Assembly (NCBI RefSeq): GCF_004005495.1
Contig: NZ_RZYA01000019.1
Coordinates: 103,080-167,079 of the forward strand
Direction of reading: 5' to 3'
DNA: 64,000 nt
Source: Streptomyces antnestii
Lineage (GTDB): Bacteria > Actinomycetota > Actinomycetes > Streptomycetales > Streptomycetaceae
In this document: piece by piece, positions 8,461 to 17,036 of the stretch
Position numbering within the stretch: the first letter of the stretch is position 1
Layout of the letters: each line of letters begins with the position of its first letter
The notes under the pieces: generated by a model
What the model was told of the DNA's origin: nothing
Database searches by the model: none
The model's input: the letters and a program-made list of their open reading frames with translations, nothing else
Translations under genes and position numbers: made by a program

Positions 8461-9087
8461 CTAGCCCGCGGAGACGCCGTGGGACGTGACCAGGCGGGCG
8501 CTGCCGTCGGCCAGACGATAGGACAGGCCCACGACGGCGGTGCGTCCCGCGGCGACCTGCTCGGACAGTTCCCGGGAGCGGTCCATGAGGAAGTCGACCG
8601 AGTGCCGGACGTGTTCGGCGATGAAGTCGTCGTCCTCGCTGACGCCTGCGGCGCGGGCGGCCAGCACGCTGTGCGTCACCTGCTCGATCACGTCCCTCAC
8701 ATACCCGGGCGCGGTCGTCCCGTCCTCCACGGCGGCGCGGGCCGCCGCGACGGCACCGCACGCGTCGTGCCCGAGGACCACGACCAGCGGGCATTCCAGG
8801 ATGCTGACGCCGTACTCGATGCTGCCCAGGACCTCCGGTCCCGCCACGTGCCCGGCGGTGCGCACCACGAAGAGGTCCCCGAGCCCACGGTCGAAGATGA
8901 TCTCGGCGGCCAGCCGGGAATCGGAACACCCGAACAGCACGGCGAACGGGCTCTGGACGGGGGCGATCTCGGCTCGGCGGGCGGCGTCCTGGTGGGGGTG
9001 TTCCTGGGTACCGGCGGCGAAACGGCGGTTGCCCGCCATCAGCAGGTCGAAGGCTTCTTGCGGAGTGGAGGGTGCGACGTCAGTCAT
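8461..9087 (-). CDS. Beta-class carbonic anhydrase
   Basis: 208 residues, a zinc enzyme for reversible CO2 hydration. Visible ligands and motifs: CSDSR (first Cys and the Asp/Arg dyad), FVVRTAGH, then GHDACGAV with the His and second Cys ligands. It ends with SYRLADGSARLVTSHGVSAG, as in actinobacterial members. The length fits the family. ATG 9087 starts MTDVAPSTPQEAF. It is convergent with spo0M-tatA. Confidence 0.92.
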   Translation of the reverse strand: MTDVAPSTPQEAFDLLMAGNRRFAAGTQEHPHQDAARRAEIAPVQSPFAVLFGCSDSRLAAEIIFDRGLGDLFVVRTAGHVAGPEVLGSIEYGVSILECPLVVVLGHDACGAVAAARAAVEDGTTAPGYVRDVIEQVTHSVLAARAAGVSEDDDFIAEHVRHSVDFLMDRSRELSEQVAAGRTAVVGLSYRLADGSARLVTSHGVSAG

Positions 9088-9228
9088 GGCCGCAGGCTAC
9101 GACCGACCCGGCTCCGCCGCCCGCCGGGAGGCCCTCACCGCCCATGTAGAGTCCCGGCCACGACGCGCACCCCGCGGACCGACTCCCTCGCCTACGGGAA
9201 CGGAGCGGACCACGAGAGAGGATGTCCG

Positions 9229-9738
9229 GTGAAGAGACGGACGGTGCTGTTGCTGGGCGCGGCAGCGGTGGTTGGTGGCGGTGCCGGTGGCGTGGGCTGG
9301 TGGACTTCAGCCGACACACGCCGCCGCCCCGAAGACCACACCGACAAGGCCGCGGTGGCGAAGTACTTCCCGGCCCTGGGCCCGCTGGTGAAGGCGCACT
9401 GGGCGACGAATCGCGACGGCGAGGCGGGCGGGCGCTCCCTGCTCCCCTCGCCCGACCTCGTCTTCACCGCGGTCCTCCAGCTGCAGCCGGGCAAGGTGGC
9501 GGGGTTGGTGGCCGGCGGTGGCTTCGACGTCGTAGCTGCGGGTGTCCACCTTTCGTCGTTCGAGAAGGGCCTGTCCAACTACCTTCCGGCGGGCGCGAAG
9601 TGGGAGCACAGTGACACCTTCGACGACGAGGTGTCGAGCAGGTTCGACGGCGGCCGGTGCTACCTGGACCGGGCGACCGACACAGCCTTCGTCCGGGCGG
9701 TCAACCCCAAGGGGACGGCTGCACCCACTCCCACCTGA
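9229..9738 (+). CDS. Exported protein of unknown function
   Basis: 169 residues from GTG 9229, preceded by GAGAGAGG. The N-terminus MKRRTVLLLGAAAVVGGGAG is a signal peptide or anchor; the rest (KYFPALGPLVKAHWATNRDG, CYLDRATDTAFVRAVNPKG) resembles no family I recognise, though similar small exported proteins occur in Streptomyces. Upstream in-frame codons are antisense to the carbonic anhydrase region and are not part of the gene. Confidence 0.6.
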   Translation: MKRRTVLLLGAAAVVGGGAGGVGWWTSADTRRRPEDHTDKAAVAKYFPALGPLVKAHWATNRDGEAGGRSLLPSPDLVFTAVLQLQPGKVAGLVAGGGFDVVAAGVHLSSFEKGLSNYLPAGAKWEHSDTFDDEVSSRFDGGRCYLDRATDTAFVRAVNPKGTAAPTPT

Positions 9739-9767
9739 ACGAGGTCGATGCCTGGCCCCGCACGCGG

Positions 9768-10271
9768 TCACTGATCGCTCTTGGCCCTGGACGTCCTGGT
9801 GCGCTGCGTGGTGGCGGCCTTGCGGATCTCCTCCGTGGCGGCGCGGAACGCGGGCGCGGCATGCCTGAAGTAGTCGAAGAGCAGGGCGCGTTGCTCGGGG
9901 GTGTAGCGGGCCAGGACCTCGGCGATGTGGCGGCGGGCGGGGCCCACGACCTCCTCGGCCCGTTCGAGTGCGCCGGGCACCGGCTCGACGATCACCCGCC
10001 TGCGGTCCTTGGGGTCGGCGGCACGGCGGGCGTATCCGGCCCGTTCGAGGCGGTCGATCAGGCGCGTGGTGGCGCCGGTGGTGAGCCCGGTCCTGGAGGC
10101 CAGTTCGCCTGACGTCAGGCTGCCCTCCAGGCTGATCAGGCTCAGCGCGTACCACTCCGACGTGTGCAGTCCGGCCGCTTCCGCGCTGGCCAGGCCCTGA
10201 AGCCCCACGGCGTCCAGGTACTGACGGAAGACCACGTGCTCGTCGGCCGGGTCCGCAGGGGTTGTGATCAA
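9768..10271 (-). CDS. MarR-family transcriptional regulator
   Basis: A dimeric winged-helix DNA-binding protein: EWYALSLISLEGSLTSGELA, RTGLTTGATTRLIDRLERAG (recognition helix) and the wing DPKDRRRVIVE. The best start is TTG 10271: AGGAGG lies 8 nt ahead, whereas GTG 10280 is fused to that Shine-Dalgarno. It diverges from a SnoaL-like gene, and the gap holds a long palindrome plus extra half-sites, which suggests autoregulation and control of its neighbour. Confidence 0.85.
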   Translation of the reverse strand: MITTPADPADEHVVFRQYLDAVGLQGLASAEAAGLHTSEWYALSLISLEGSLTSGELASRTGLTTGATTRLIDRLERAGYARRAADPKDRRRVIVEPVPGALERAEEVVGPARRHIAEVLARYTPEQRALLFDYFRHAAPAFRAATEEIRKAATTQRTRTSRAKSDQ

Positions 10272-10289
10272 GGGAGCCACCTCCTAGAG

Positions 10290-10331
10290 TTATCTGCATG
10301 CATGCAGATAATGCAGATATGCAGAATCTGC
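10290..10331. promoter_or_regulatory. MarR operator region: palindrome plus repeated half-sites
   Basis: TATCTGCATG (10291-10300) meets CATGCAGATA (10301-10310) as a perfect 20-bp palindrome, extended by T-A to 22 bp. It is followed by ATGCAGATA and then TGCAGAATCTGC. The half-site TGCAGAT(A) thus recurs in tandem between two divergent genes, one of them the MarR regulator. Confidence 0.8.
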
Positions 10332-10362
10332 TCCAGTCTAACCAAGAGAGGTGGCCCTCGCC

Positions 10363-10812
10363 ATGACGACCACGCAGGACACCGCCGCGATCACCTCGGT
10401 ACTGAGCGAACTCACCGCCGCCTGGGGGCGACACGACGCCGAGGCATACGGCGAACTGTTCACCCAGGACGCCACGTACGTCACGTTCACCGGCTCCCTC
10501 CACCAGGGACGGCAGGAGATCACCGACAGCCACCGCGCCCTGTTCACGACGTTCCTCAAAGGCACCGAACTCGCGGACGAGGTCATCGGCATCCGCTTCC
10601 AGGGGGCCGACGCGGCCATCGTCAGCGGCCGCGGCGACACCTACAAGGGCGAGCGACCGCGCAAGCTCACCAAGATCCAGACGTACACCTTCGTCCGCGA
10701 GGACGACGGCAAGTGGCGCATCGCCGCGTTCCACAACACCAAGCGCAAGCCGCTGCTGGAGTTCATCTCCCAGCGGCTCAGCCCGAAGCCGGAGCCCGTA
10801 CGCAACGGCTGA
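10363..10812 (+). CDS. SgcJ/EcaC-type SnoaL-like (NTF2-fold) protein
   Basis: 149 residues. SVLSELTAAWGRHDAEAYGE, LFTQDATYVTFTGSLHQG and a terminal DGKWRIAAFHNTK are the conserved pieces of the SgcJ/EcaC family, an NTF2-like fold near tailoring enzymes and detoxification loci. The exact reaction is unknown. ATG 10363 is favoured; GTG 10351 abuts the AGAGAGG ribosome site. It is probably repressed by the divergent MarR protein. Confidence 0.8.
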   Translation: MTTTQDTAAITSVLSELTAAWGRHDAEAYGELFTQDATYVTFTGSLHQGRQEITDSHRALFTTFLKGTELADEVIGIRFQGADAAIVSGRGDTYKGERPRKLTKIQTYTFVREDDGKWRIAAFHNTKRKPLLEFISQRLSPKPEPVRNG

Positions 10813-10856
10813 GCCGTTCAGGGGTCCGGGTCACGACCATCACGACCAAATCACCA

Positions 10857-11846
10857 TCACGACAGCCGTACTGAGACGTTGCCCCGATACGCACCCCGCA
10901 GCAGGGCGAGGAACGCCTGCGGTACGTCCTCGATCCCGCCCTCCACGACTGTCTGCGGATAGACGAAGCGGCCCTCGTTCAGCCAGGTGCTGAAGTGGTC
11001 GTGCCACGCCTCGATCTGATCGGGCGTGTGGTGGCAGGAGAACGGCAGCAGTTCGACGCCCTTGGCCTCGGCGGCCGCTCGATCGGGGCGCGGGAAGCGC
11101 TCCGTCGCGCCGCCGAGCTGGCTGGACAGGGAGCCGCAGAGGGCGAACCGTGCTCCGGGCCGGGCCACTTGGAGCGCACCCTCGTACTGCTCGCCGCCCA
11201 CGACGTCGAAGAAGACCGAGATCCCTTCGGGCGCGAGTTCCCTGAGCCGGTCGGCGGTGGAGCCGTCGTGGTAGTCGAACGCGGCGTCGTAGCCCAGCTC
11301 GTTCACCAAGTGGTCGGCCTTCGCCGGGCTGCCGGCGCTGCCGATCACCCGCGCCGCACCGAGGCACTTGGCGATCTGTCCGGCCAACGAGCCCACCCCG
11401 CCCGCCGCGCCGGAGACGAAGACCACGTCGCCTTCGCCGACGCCGGCCACCTCGGCCATCCCGTAGTAGGCCGTCGGTCCCTGGCCCAAGTAGTAGCCGG
11501 GGTCCGCGTAGAGCTCACGGCTGAGCTTGACGTACGAGGCGGCCGGGCCCGCCGAGTACTCGCTCCAGCCGCTCATCGACTGGACCAGGTCGCCGACTTC
11601 GAGGTCGGGGCCGGCGGACCGGACCACCGTGCCGATGGTCGCCACCCCGACCCGCTGCCCCGGCTGCCAGGCCGGCACCGGGATCGTGCAGTCGGCCCGC
11701 ATCAACTCCAGGTAGGTCGCGGCGAGCCCGATCCGGTCGGTGCGCACCAGGACCTCGCCGTCCACCTCGGTCTTGGCGACGGTGAAGTGGTCGGGCGTGG
11801 GGGTGCCGGTGATCTGGGCGGTCAGCTGGATCTCACGGGTGATCAT
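10857..11846 (-). CDS. MDR-family NADP-dependent oxidoreductase (2-alkenal/prostaglandin reductase type)
   Basis: 329 residues without the structural-zinc cysteines. The Rossmann motif is VFVSGAAGGVGSLAGQIAKC, with the substrate region AYYGMAEVAGVGEGD before it and FFDVVGGEQYEGAL after it, as in leukotriene-B4-dehydrogenase/CurA-like reductases that reduce enones or aldehydes with NADPH. ATG 11846. It diverges from a WYL regulator, with an inverted repeat between, so likely inducible by that regulator's ligand. Confidence 0.87.
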   Translation of the reverse strand: MITREIQLTAQITGTPTPDHFTVAKTEVDGEVLVRTDRIGLAATYLELMRADCTIPVPAWQPGQRVGVATIGTVVRSAGPDLEVGDLVQSMSGWSEYSAGPAASYVKLSRELYADPGYYLGQGPTAYYGMAEVAGVGEGDVVFVSGAAGGVGSLAGQIAKCLGAARVIGSAGSPAKADHLVNELGYDAAFDYHDGSTADRLRELAPEGISVFFDVVGGEQYEGALQVARPGARFALCGSLSSQLGGATERFPRPDRAAAEAKGVELLPFSCHHTPDQIEAWHDHFSTWLNEGRFVYPQTVVEGGIEDVPQAFLALLRGAYRGNVSVRLS

Positions 11847-11898
11847 TCTTGTGTCGTCCTCGCCTCGGGTGTGGTCCTCGGGATCGACCCTAGGGAGG

Positions 11899-11923
11899 CT
11901 TCCGGCCAGTTTCTGACCGGAAG
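11899..11923. promoter_or_regulatory. Inverted repeat between the MDR reductase and WYL regulator genes
   Basis: CTTCCGGCCAG and CTGACCGGAAG flank TTT; 10 of 11 positions are complementary. It sits 19 nt before the regulator start in a divergent promoter, as expected for an operator. Confidence 0.65.
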
Positions 11924-11941
11924 TCCGGGCAGGATGTCGTC

Positions 11942-12898
11942 ATGGCGAACACGAGCTCACGCACGCTCAGACTGCTCTCGCTCCTGCAGACCCACCGGCA
12001 CTGGTCCGGCCCCGAACTGGCCGGCCGGCTCGGGGTCTCCGAGCGGACGCTGCGCCGCGATGTCGACCGGCTGCGCGAGCTCGGTTATCCGGTCGGGGCG
12101 GCGCGGGGCACCGACGGTGGCTACCAGCTCGCGCCCGGCGCCGTCCTGCCGCCGCTGCTGCTCGACGACGAGGAGGCGGTGGCCCTCGCGGTGGGAGTCG
12201 GTGACGCGGCGCAGAGCGGGATCGCGGGGATGGAGGAGGCGTCGCTGCGCGCACTCACCAAGGTGGTCCGGGTCCTGCCGCCCCGACTGCGGGCCAGGGT
12301 GGACGCCTTGCGGGCGATGACCGTCTCCGCCGCCGCTTCCGGGCCGGTCGTCGGGGCGGGCGTCCTCACCGCCGTCGCCCAGGCGTGCCGGGACGAGGAG
12401 CGGCTGCGGTTCGGCTACACGGCCAGGGGCTCCGCACCCACGGAGCGCGAGGTCGAGCCGCACCGCGTCGTCGCGCTCGGCGGACGCTGGTACCTGGTGG
12501 CCTACGACCTGGGGCGGCACGACTGGCGCAGTTTCCGCCTCGACCGGCTGACCGGCCCGACGGCGACCGGCACGCGCTTCCGGCCGCGACTGCTCCCCGG
12601 CGAGGATGCCGTGGCCTTCGTCCAGGAGGCGACCGGGGCCCCTGCCCCGTACACGGTCGAGGCCCTTGTCCACGCGTCCGCCGACCGGGTGCGGCAGACG
12701 GTCGGCCACTGGGGCACAGTCGAACCCGTCGACGAGAGCAGCTGCCGGCTCACCATGACGTCGGCTTCCCTGGACTGGCCGACGCAGGCACTGGGCAACG
12801 TGGGCGCCGAATTCGAGGTCCTGGGACCACCGGAGTTCGCGGCACACGTCCGGGAGTGGGGCGCCCGCTTCGCCCGGGCCACGCGCGCCGCCACGTGA
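11942..12898 (+). CDS. HTH-WYL transcriptional regulator (YafY/PafC type)
   Basis: 318 residues. The N-terminal HTH is SGPELAGRLGVSERTLRRDV with the wing GAARGTDGGYQLA. The middle WYL domain has VEPHRVVALGGRWYLVAYDL (the WYL triad region) and RSFRLDRLTG; the WCX-like C-terminus ends GPPEFAAHVREWG. These regulators sense small ligands or nucleic acids through WYL. A CAGGAT hexamer lies 6 nt before ATG 11942, possibly giving a leaderless mRNA. It probably controls the divergent reductase. Confidence 0.87.
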   Translation: MANTSSRTLRLLSLLQTHRHWSGPELAGRLGVSERTLRRDVDRLRELGYPVGAARGTDGGYQLAPGAVLPPLLLDDEEAVALAVGVGDAAQSGIAGMEEASLRALTKVVRVLPPRLRARVDALRAMTVSAAASGPVVGAGVLTAVAQACRDEERLRFGYTARGSAPTEREVEPHRVVALGGRWYLVAYDLGRHDWRSFRLDRLTGPTATGTRFRPRLLPGEDAVAFVQEATGAPAPYTVEALVHASADRVRQTVGHWGTVEPVDESSCRLTMTSASLDWPTQALGNVGAEFEVLGPPEFAAHVREWGARFARATRAAT

Positions 12899-12926
12899 GG
12901 TTCTCCGCCGTGGCGCCCGGGGCGGT

Positions 12927-13234
12927 TCACGCGAACGCTCCGTCCGGGAGGCGCCGCACGGGATCGGGCCCGAGTATCTGGAACAGAGCCCGCTCCGGCT
13001 TCCTCCCCTCCCAGCCGAGCGGGCTCCAAACGTTGGGTCCGAAACGTGGGTCCGAAAGATCGCGTCCAGCCAGTGCCGCGGCATCGTCGCCCGGTTGAAA
13101 TACGACTCCCGCGCAGCCGCCGGCAGTCCTTCCGCCAGACGCGTATTGATCTCCACGTCGAACATCCCGGTGTGGCCCAACCGCGGGGCGGACTGGGCCG
13201 TGCGCCGTGGCCGATAGAGCAGAGCCTGGTTCAT
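12927..13234 (-). pseudogene. Remnant ORF coupled to the integrase
   Basis: An ATG at 13234 overlaps the integrase stop as ATGA, starting MNQALLYRPRRTAQSAPRLG, and reads a plausible protein for about 65 codons (RESYFNRATMPRHWLDAIF). Near 13030-13055 a 14-15 bp direct repeat (TTCGGACCCA with and without an extra A) breaks the frame; the next frame ends at 12927 with FQILGPDPVRRLPDGAFA. I do not recognise the product. Its coupling suggests a second gene of the same mobile element. Confidence 0.35.
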
Positions 13235-14312
13235 GCGACCGCACCCCAGCGAGCCGCCAATGTCTTCCAGTCCGCGGCCGCCCGCATCGCGGCGTCCTCC
13301 GTGACGTGAGCGTAGGTCGTCATCAGCGTCTGAATGTCGGCATGTCCCAGGCGGCGCTGCACGACGTGCTCGGGAACGCCGGCCAGGAGCAGCGCCGTGG
13401 CGTGAGTGGGCCGGAACCAGTGCGGGGTCCATCCCGCCGACAGCAACGGGTACCTGCGCTTGAAGCCCTCGATCCAGTCGTAGACCGTCTCCGGCCGCAG
13501 CGGCCGCCCGAACTCCCCCGGAAGACATTGACGAACACCGGCACGTCGCCGCGCAGTTCGAGACCCAGGTCGACCAGCCAGAACAGGTACTCTCCGTGGA
13601 GCTCGTCGATGTCATCACTGATGTAGACGCGCCGATACTGCTGGTTCTTCACCCGCAACCGCCTCCGCTGGCCCTCGCGCGGCCGCACCTCCACCCACGC
13701 GGTGGTGCCCGTGCCCGGATGCCAATCACCGTGCTGCATCAGCAACGCCTCGGTCAGCCGGAGCCCGGTCTCCTCCAACAGCATCCACAGCAGCCGCATC
13801 CGCATCCGCATCCGCAGGTCACCGGACCAGCACCGGTGCTCGCTCTGGAAAGCCGCCGCGTCCTGCTTGATCACTGTGATCTGCAAGGGCGTCAGGAATG
13901 GTGGCGTCGGCTTCGGGGCGCGGCGTCGGCCGACGACCCGACGGCTCTGGCCTCCGCCGAGGTGCCCCAGGAACGAGGCGTACCGGCCACGTGACTCCAT
14001 CGTGCCGCCCTTGACGTGGACGTAGAACTGCCGGGCAGCGGGCACGTCCGCGACGCTCGCCTGGTAGCGGTAGAAGCTCATCACCGCGGTCAGGGCTGCG
14101 TCCACGGTGCTGTCCGGCACGGGCTTGTCCGGGCGGAGCCTGAGCACGGAGGGATCGCTGCCGCTGTTGCGAAGCCGCTGCCTGAACCGAGCCAGGTCCT
14201 GGACACCGACCTTCCGCCAGTCCTGATCGCGCTCTTCCAGCAGCGACCACCACAACGCGAGGCCATGCGCGTAGCTACGGACGGTATGCGGCGAGTACGG
14301 CTCCTGCCGCAA
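13231..14312 (-). pseudogene. Tyrosine recombinase/integrase, frameshifted
   Basis: The N-terminal core-binding domain is intact (PYSPHTVRSYAHGLALWW), followed by the catalytic domain: LLEETGLRLTEALLMQHGDW holds the first arginine. At the run of five C (13515-13519) the frame shifts. In the next frame the protein resumes with TPHWFRPTHATALLLAG (the HxxR box), LGHADIQTLMTTYAHV (final His and nucleophilic Tyr) and stops at 13231. Removing one base from the C-run restores one reading frame, so a single indel (or a sequencing error) explains the break. A hexamer CGCATC repeat at about 13796-13819 encodes RMRMRMR. The first start codon is TTG 14312, so the 5' end may also be lost where it meets the next gene. 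Confidence 0.8.
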
Positions 14313-14340
14313 ATGCTCCAGATACTCCTCGACCGATGTC

Positions 14341-15453
14341 CCTTTAATCTTCGAGCGCTGCCATTTCGAAGAAAGGGTCGTACTCGACAGAGCCTGGATC
14401 GCTTACTTGAGTCTGAGTGGCTGTCAGTTACCGAAAATTAGTGGCTTATTCGTTCAGGTGGACCAATGGCTGGGCCTCCCAAACTCACATGTGACCGGTG
14501 AGGTGCAGCTCTTCAGCGCTCGGATCGGCGGCACTGCAGAGTTCGATGGAAGCACGATAGGGGGTGCGCTTACTCTCGGCGGCGCCGTGATCGGCGGCAG
14601 CCTCCACCTTCGTCGAGGTTGCAGGATCAACGGAAAGATTCGGCTCAAGGGATCCAGGATCGGCGGAGCCCATATGGCTCACGACCTCGTTGTCCACGGT
14701 GTCATCGACGCCATCGGCGCACACACCGAAGAGGGCTTCTCGTTTGACGATGTCATCTTCGATCGCCCCAATGATTGGGGCCTGATTTTGACGGCAGCGC
14801 GGGCCCCAAGGGCGGTGTTGCACTTGAATCGATCTTCCGGGGGCCCCGAAAGTTGTCTGGTTGACTTGAGTGGGTTCGTCTATGACCGACTCAGTGAACG
14901 GGCGGAAGCTGACGCCCGGCCCACTGTCAAGGAGCAGTTGGCCTGGATCAGAAATTATGGGGTCTTGGATGGCTCTCCCCATCCCGCCCGGAGTCACGGT
15001 TTCATGCCCCGCCCGCATGAACAACTTGCTGGCGCCCTCCGAACTGAAGGTCGTGAGCAAGAAGCGCGAAGGGTTCCCAGGAGCAAGGAACAACTCCGCC
15101 ACAAGGCCATGGGTCGGCTGGGATCCATGTGGGGCACGATCCAAGACATAACTGTTGGCTTCGGATATCGTCCCGGTCGTGCGCTTGCGTGGTTGTTTGC
15201 GGTTCTGACGGTTGGCGCGACGTATTTTCATCAAGTGGGACTGCTGCCCCGCACAGCACCGGGTTCGGGCCCTGCCTGGGATCCATTCCTGTACACCCTC
15301 GACGTCCTCATCCCCCTGCTGAACTTGGGGCAAGACACGGCTTGGGACCCCACCGGTTGGGCGAAGGCTGTCACCGTCGGGCTCATGGTGACCGGGTGGA
15401 TTTTGGTCACGACCGTAATAACCGGAGTAGGAAGGGCTCTCAAACGGCAGTAA
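14341..15453 (+). pseudogene. 5'-truncated repeat-containing membrane protein ('membrane-associated oxidoreductase' family)
   Basis: From about 14341 the frame reads family-like repeats: PLIFERCHFEERVVLDRAW, LSLSGCQLPKISG, GEVQLFSARIGGTAEFDGS, IGGALTLGGAVIGGSLHL. The C-terminal half holds GYRPGRALAWLFAVLTVGA and a last TM segment (VTVGLMVTGWILVTTVITGV). Intact relatives are longer, so the first part is missing and the integrase begins exactly here on the other strand. TTG 14407 could serve as a new start. Base use is lower in GC, and TTA codons occur at 14344 and 14428, unlike the neighbours, which points to transfer. The same C-terminal architecture appears in the intact gene at 18.1 kb. Confidence 0.65.
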
Positions 15454-15935
15454 GCCTCAATGACACGCTGCACCGATGCCCCAGATGGTGAGCCGGTCTC
15501 CCGCAACGCCCCATCGAAGAGCCTGTTGAGCCGCCGAACTCGCCGAACCCCACGCCGTGCGGCAACACCGGGGCGATGACGTCAGCGGAGTCGAGCGACT
15601 CTGACCGCACCCCGATCGTGTGAAGCGCCCGCCCAGCTCGAACCAGCAGTCACGATCACGGGCGCCGACGAGACGACCGTGCTGACCATGGCGAAGACCC
15701 TGAAGCGCTGCCACAACATCACCGGGCCCACCAGGAGGGCAGCCGGAATACGCCGGAAACGTGCCGTAGGCCGGGGGGAACGGTGAGTTGCTTGCCGCTA
15801 CTGCGCTGAACCGGTCGCTGGGCGGGGATCGTCCGCCCAGGCCGTGGCTGTCGCGAGGCTGGGGGCGGTGCCGACTGGAATGTCCGCGTTCTACGCCAAT
15901 TCCAAGGTGCCAAGAGCTGATCGAGCTGCGGCTTG
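15454..15935. other. Gene-free scar, about 480 bp
   Basis: Only antisense or very short frames are present on either strand. One short plus-strand stretch around 15660-15785 reads like a fragment (ETTVLTMAKTLKRCHNITGP) without a start or recognisable partner. This is probably debris of the same insertion/deletion events that broke the integrase and the membrane gene. Confidence 0.5.
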
Positions 15936-16907
15936 TCAGGCTGCTGCGGGTGTGGGGCGGAAGGTGCGGCGGTATGCCTGGGGTGTGACCCCGATGGTGG
16001 CATGAAGGTGCTGGCGCAGGGAGACGCCAGTGCCGAATCCGGCGCGGTCGGCAACCAGGTCGACGGACCAGTCGGTGGTCTCCAGCAGGTGCCGGGCCAG
16101 GTCGACGCGCTGGCGGACGAGCCACTGGCCGGGGCTGATGCCGACCTCGTCGCGGAAGCGGCGGGTGAAGGTACGCACGCTGACGTTGGCGTGAGCGGCC
16201 ATGTCAGCCAGGGTGACGGGTTCAGCGAGGTGTTCCATGATCCACGCCTGTGTGGGGGCGGTGCCGGGGGCGGTGGGGTCGGGGACCGGGCGCTGGATGT
16301 ACTGGGCCTGGCCGCCGTCGCGCCAGGGCGGTACGACGCAGGAGCGGGCGACCTCGTTGGCGATGTCGCTGCCATGGTCGCGGCGGACGATGTGCAGGCA
16401 CAGGTCGATGCCGGCGGCGACCCCGGCAGAGGTGAGGATCTCGCCGTCGTCGATGAAGAGAACGTCGGGGTTGATGCGCGCGGTGGTGAACATGCGCTGC
16501 AGGCGGTCGGCTTCGCGCCAGTGGGTGGTGGCGGGGCGGCCGTCGAGCAGTCCCGCGGCGGCCAGCACGTAGGTGCCGGTGCAGATCGCCACGATCCGGG
16601 TTCCGGGGCGGATGGCGGCCAGGGCCTCGCGCAGGGTGTCGGGCAGGCGGCCCTCCTCGCGGATGGGGCCCAGCGCGTGGGAGGGCGGGATGACGACGGT
16701 GTCGACGGTGGCCAGCAGGGAGGCGTCGTGGGAGACGGTGAGCTGGTAGTCGGCCTCGGTGCGGACGGGGCTGCCATCCAGGCTGCACGTGGTCACGGAG
16801 TAGAGCCGGTTGCCTGTGCGGTCGCGGGCGGCGCCGAAGATCCGGGCGGGGATGCCGAGCTCGAAGGGGACGACGCCTTCCAGGGCCAGAACGCCAATGT
16901 GGTGCAT
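15936..16907 (-). CDS. GlxA-type AraC-family regulator with DJ-1/PfpI domain
   Basis: 323 residues. The N-terminal DJ-1-like domain is HHIGVLALEGVVPFELGIPA and AICTGTYVLAAAGLLDGRPA, with the elbow Cys in ICTGT. The C-terminal AraC domain has two HTHs: VTLADMAAHANVSVRTFTRR and SVDLVADRAGFGTGVSLRQH. The ligand is unknown. ATG 16907 diverges from the oxidoreductase at 17037, its likely target. Confidence 0.9.
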   Translation of the reverse strand: MHHIGVLALEGVVPFELGIPARIFGAARDRTGNRLYSVTTCSLDGSPVRTEADYQLTVSHDASLLATVDTVVIPPSHALGPIREEGRLPDTLREALAAIRPGTRIVAICTGTYVLAAAGLLDGRPATTHWREADRLQRMFTTARINPDVLFIDDGEILTSAGVAAGIDLCLHIVRRDHGSDIANEVARSCVVPPWRDGGQAQYIQRPVPDPTAPGTAPTQAWIMEHLAEPVTLADMAAHANVSVRTFTRRFRDEVGISPGQWLVRQRVDLARHLLETTDWSVDLVADRAGFGTGVSLRQHLHATIGVTPQAYRRTFRPTPAAA

Positions 16908-17036
16908 GGCCCGATCCTTTCATTCCATGGCCATCGGGCCACTACTGGGGGGCCTTCCGCCCAGGCAGTCTGAGGACGTGCCCAGGAGAAACGGCACGAA
17001 CGACAAGAAACGCACTGCTGAAAAGAGCACGTCATC

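Noticed and set aside
13790..13825. CGCATC repeats considered as a possible CRISPR or att site
   Set aside because: The unit is 6 bp without spacers and lies in the integrase coding sequence; it is a simple slippage repeat.
14341..14440. A second frameshift extending the integrase N-terminus to a DPFFEMAALED-like sequence
   Set aside because: The same bases read convincingly on the other strand as the repeat/membrane gene (PLIFERCHFEERVV), so the minus-strand peptide is probably its shadow.
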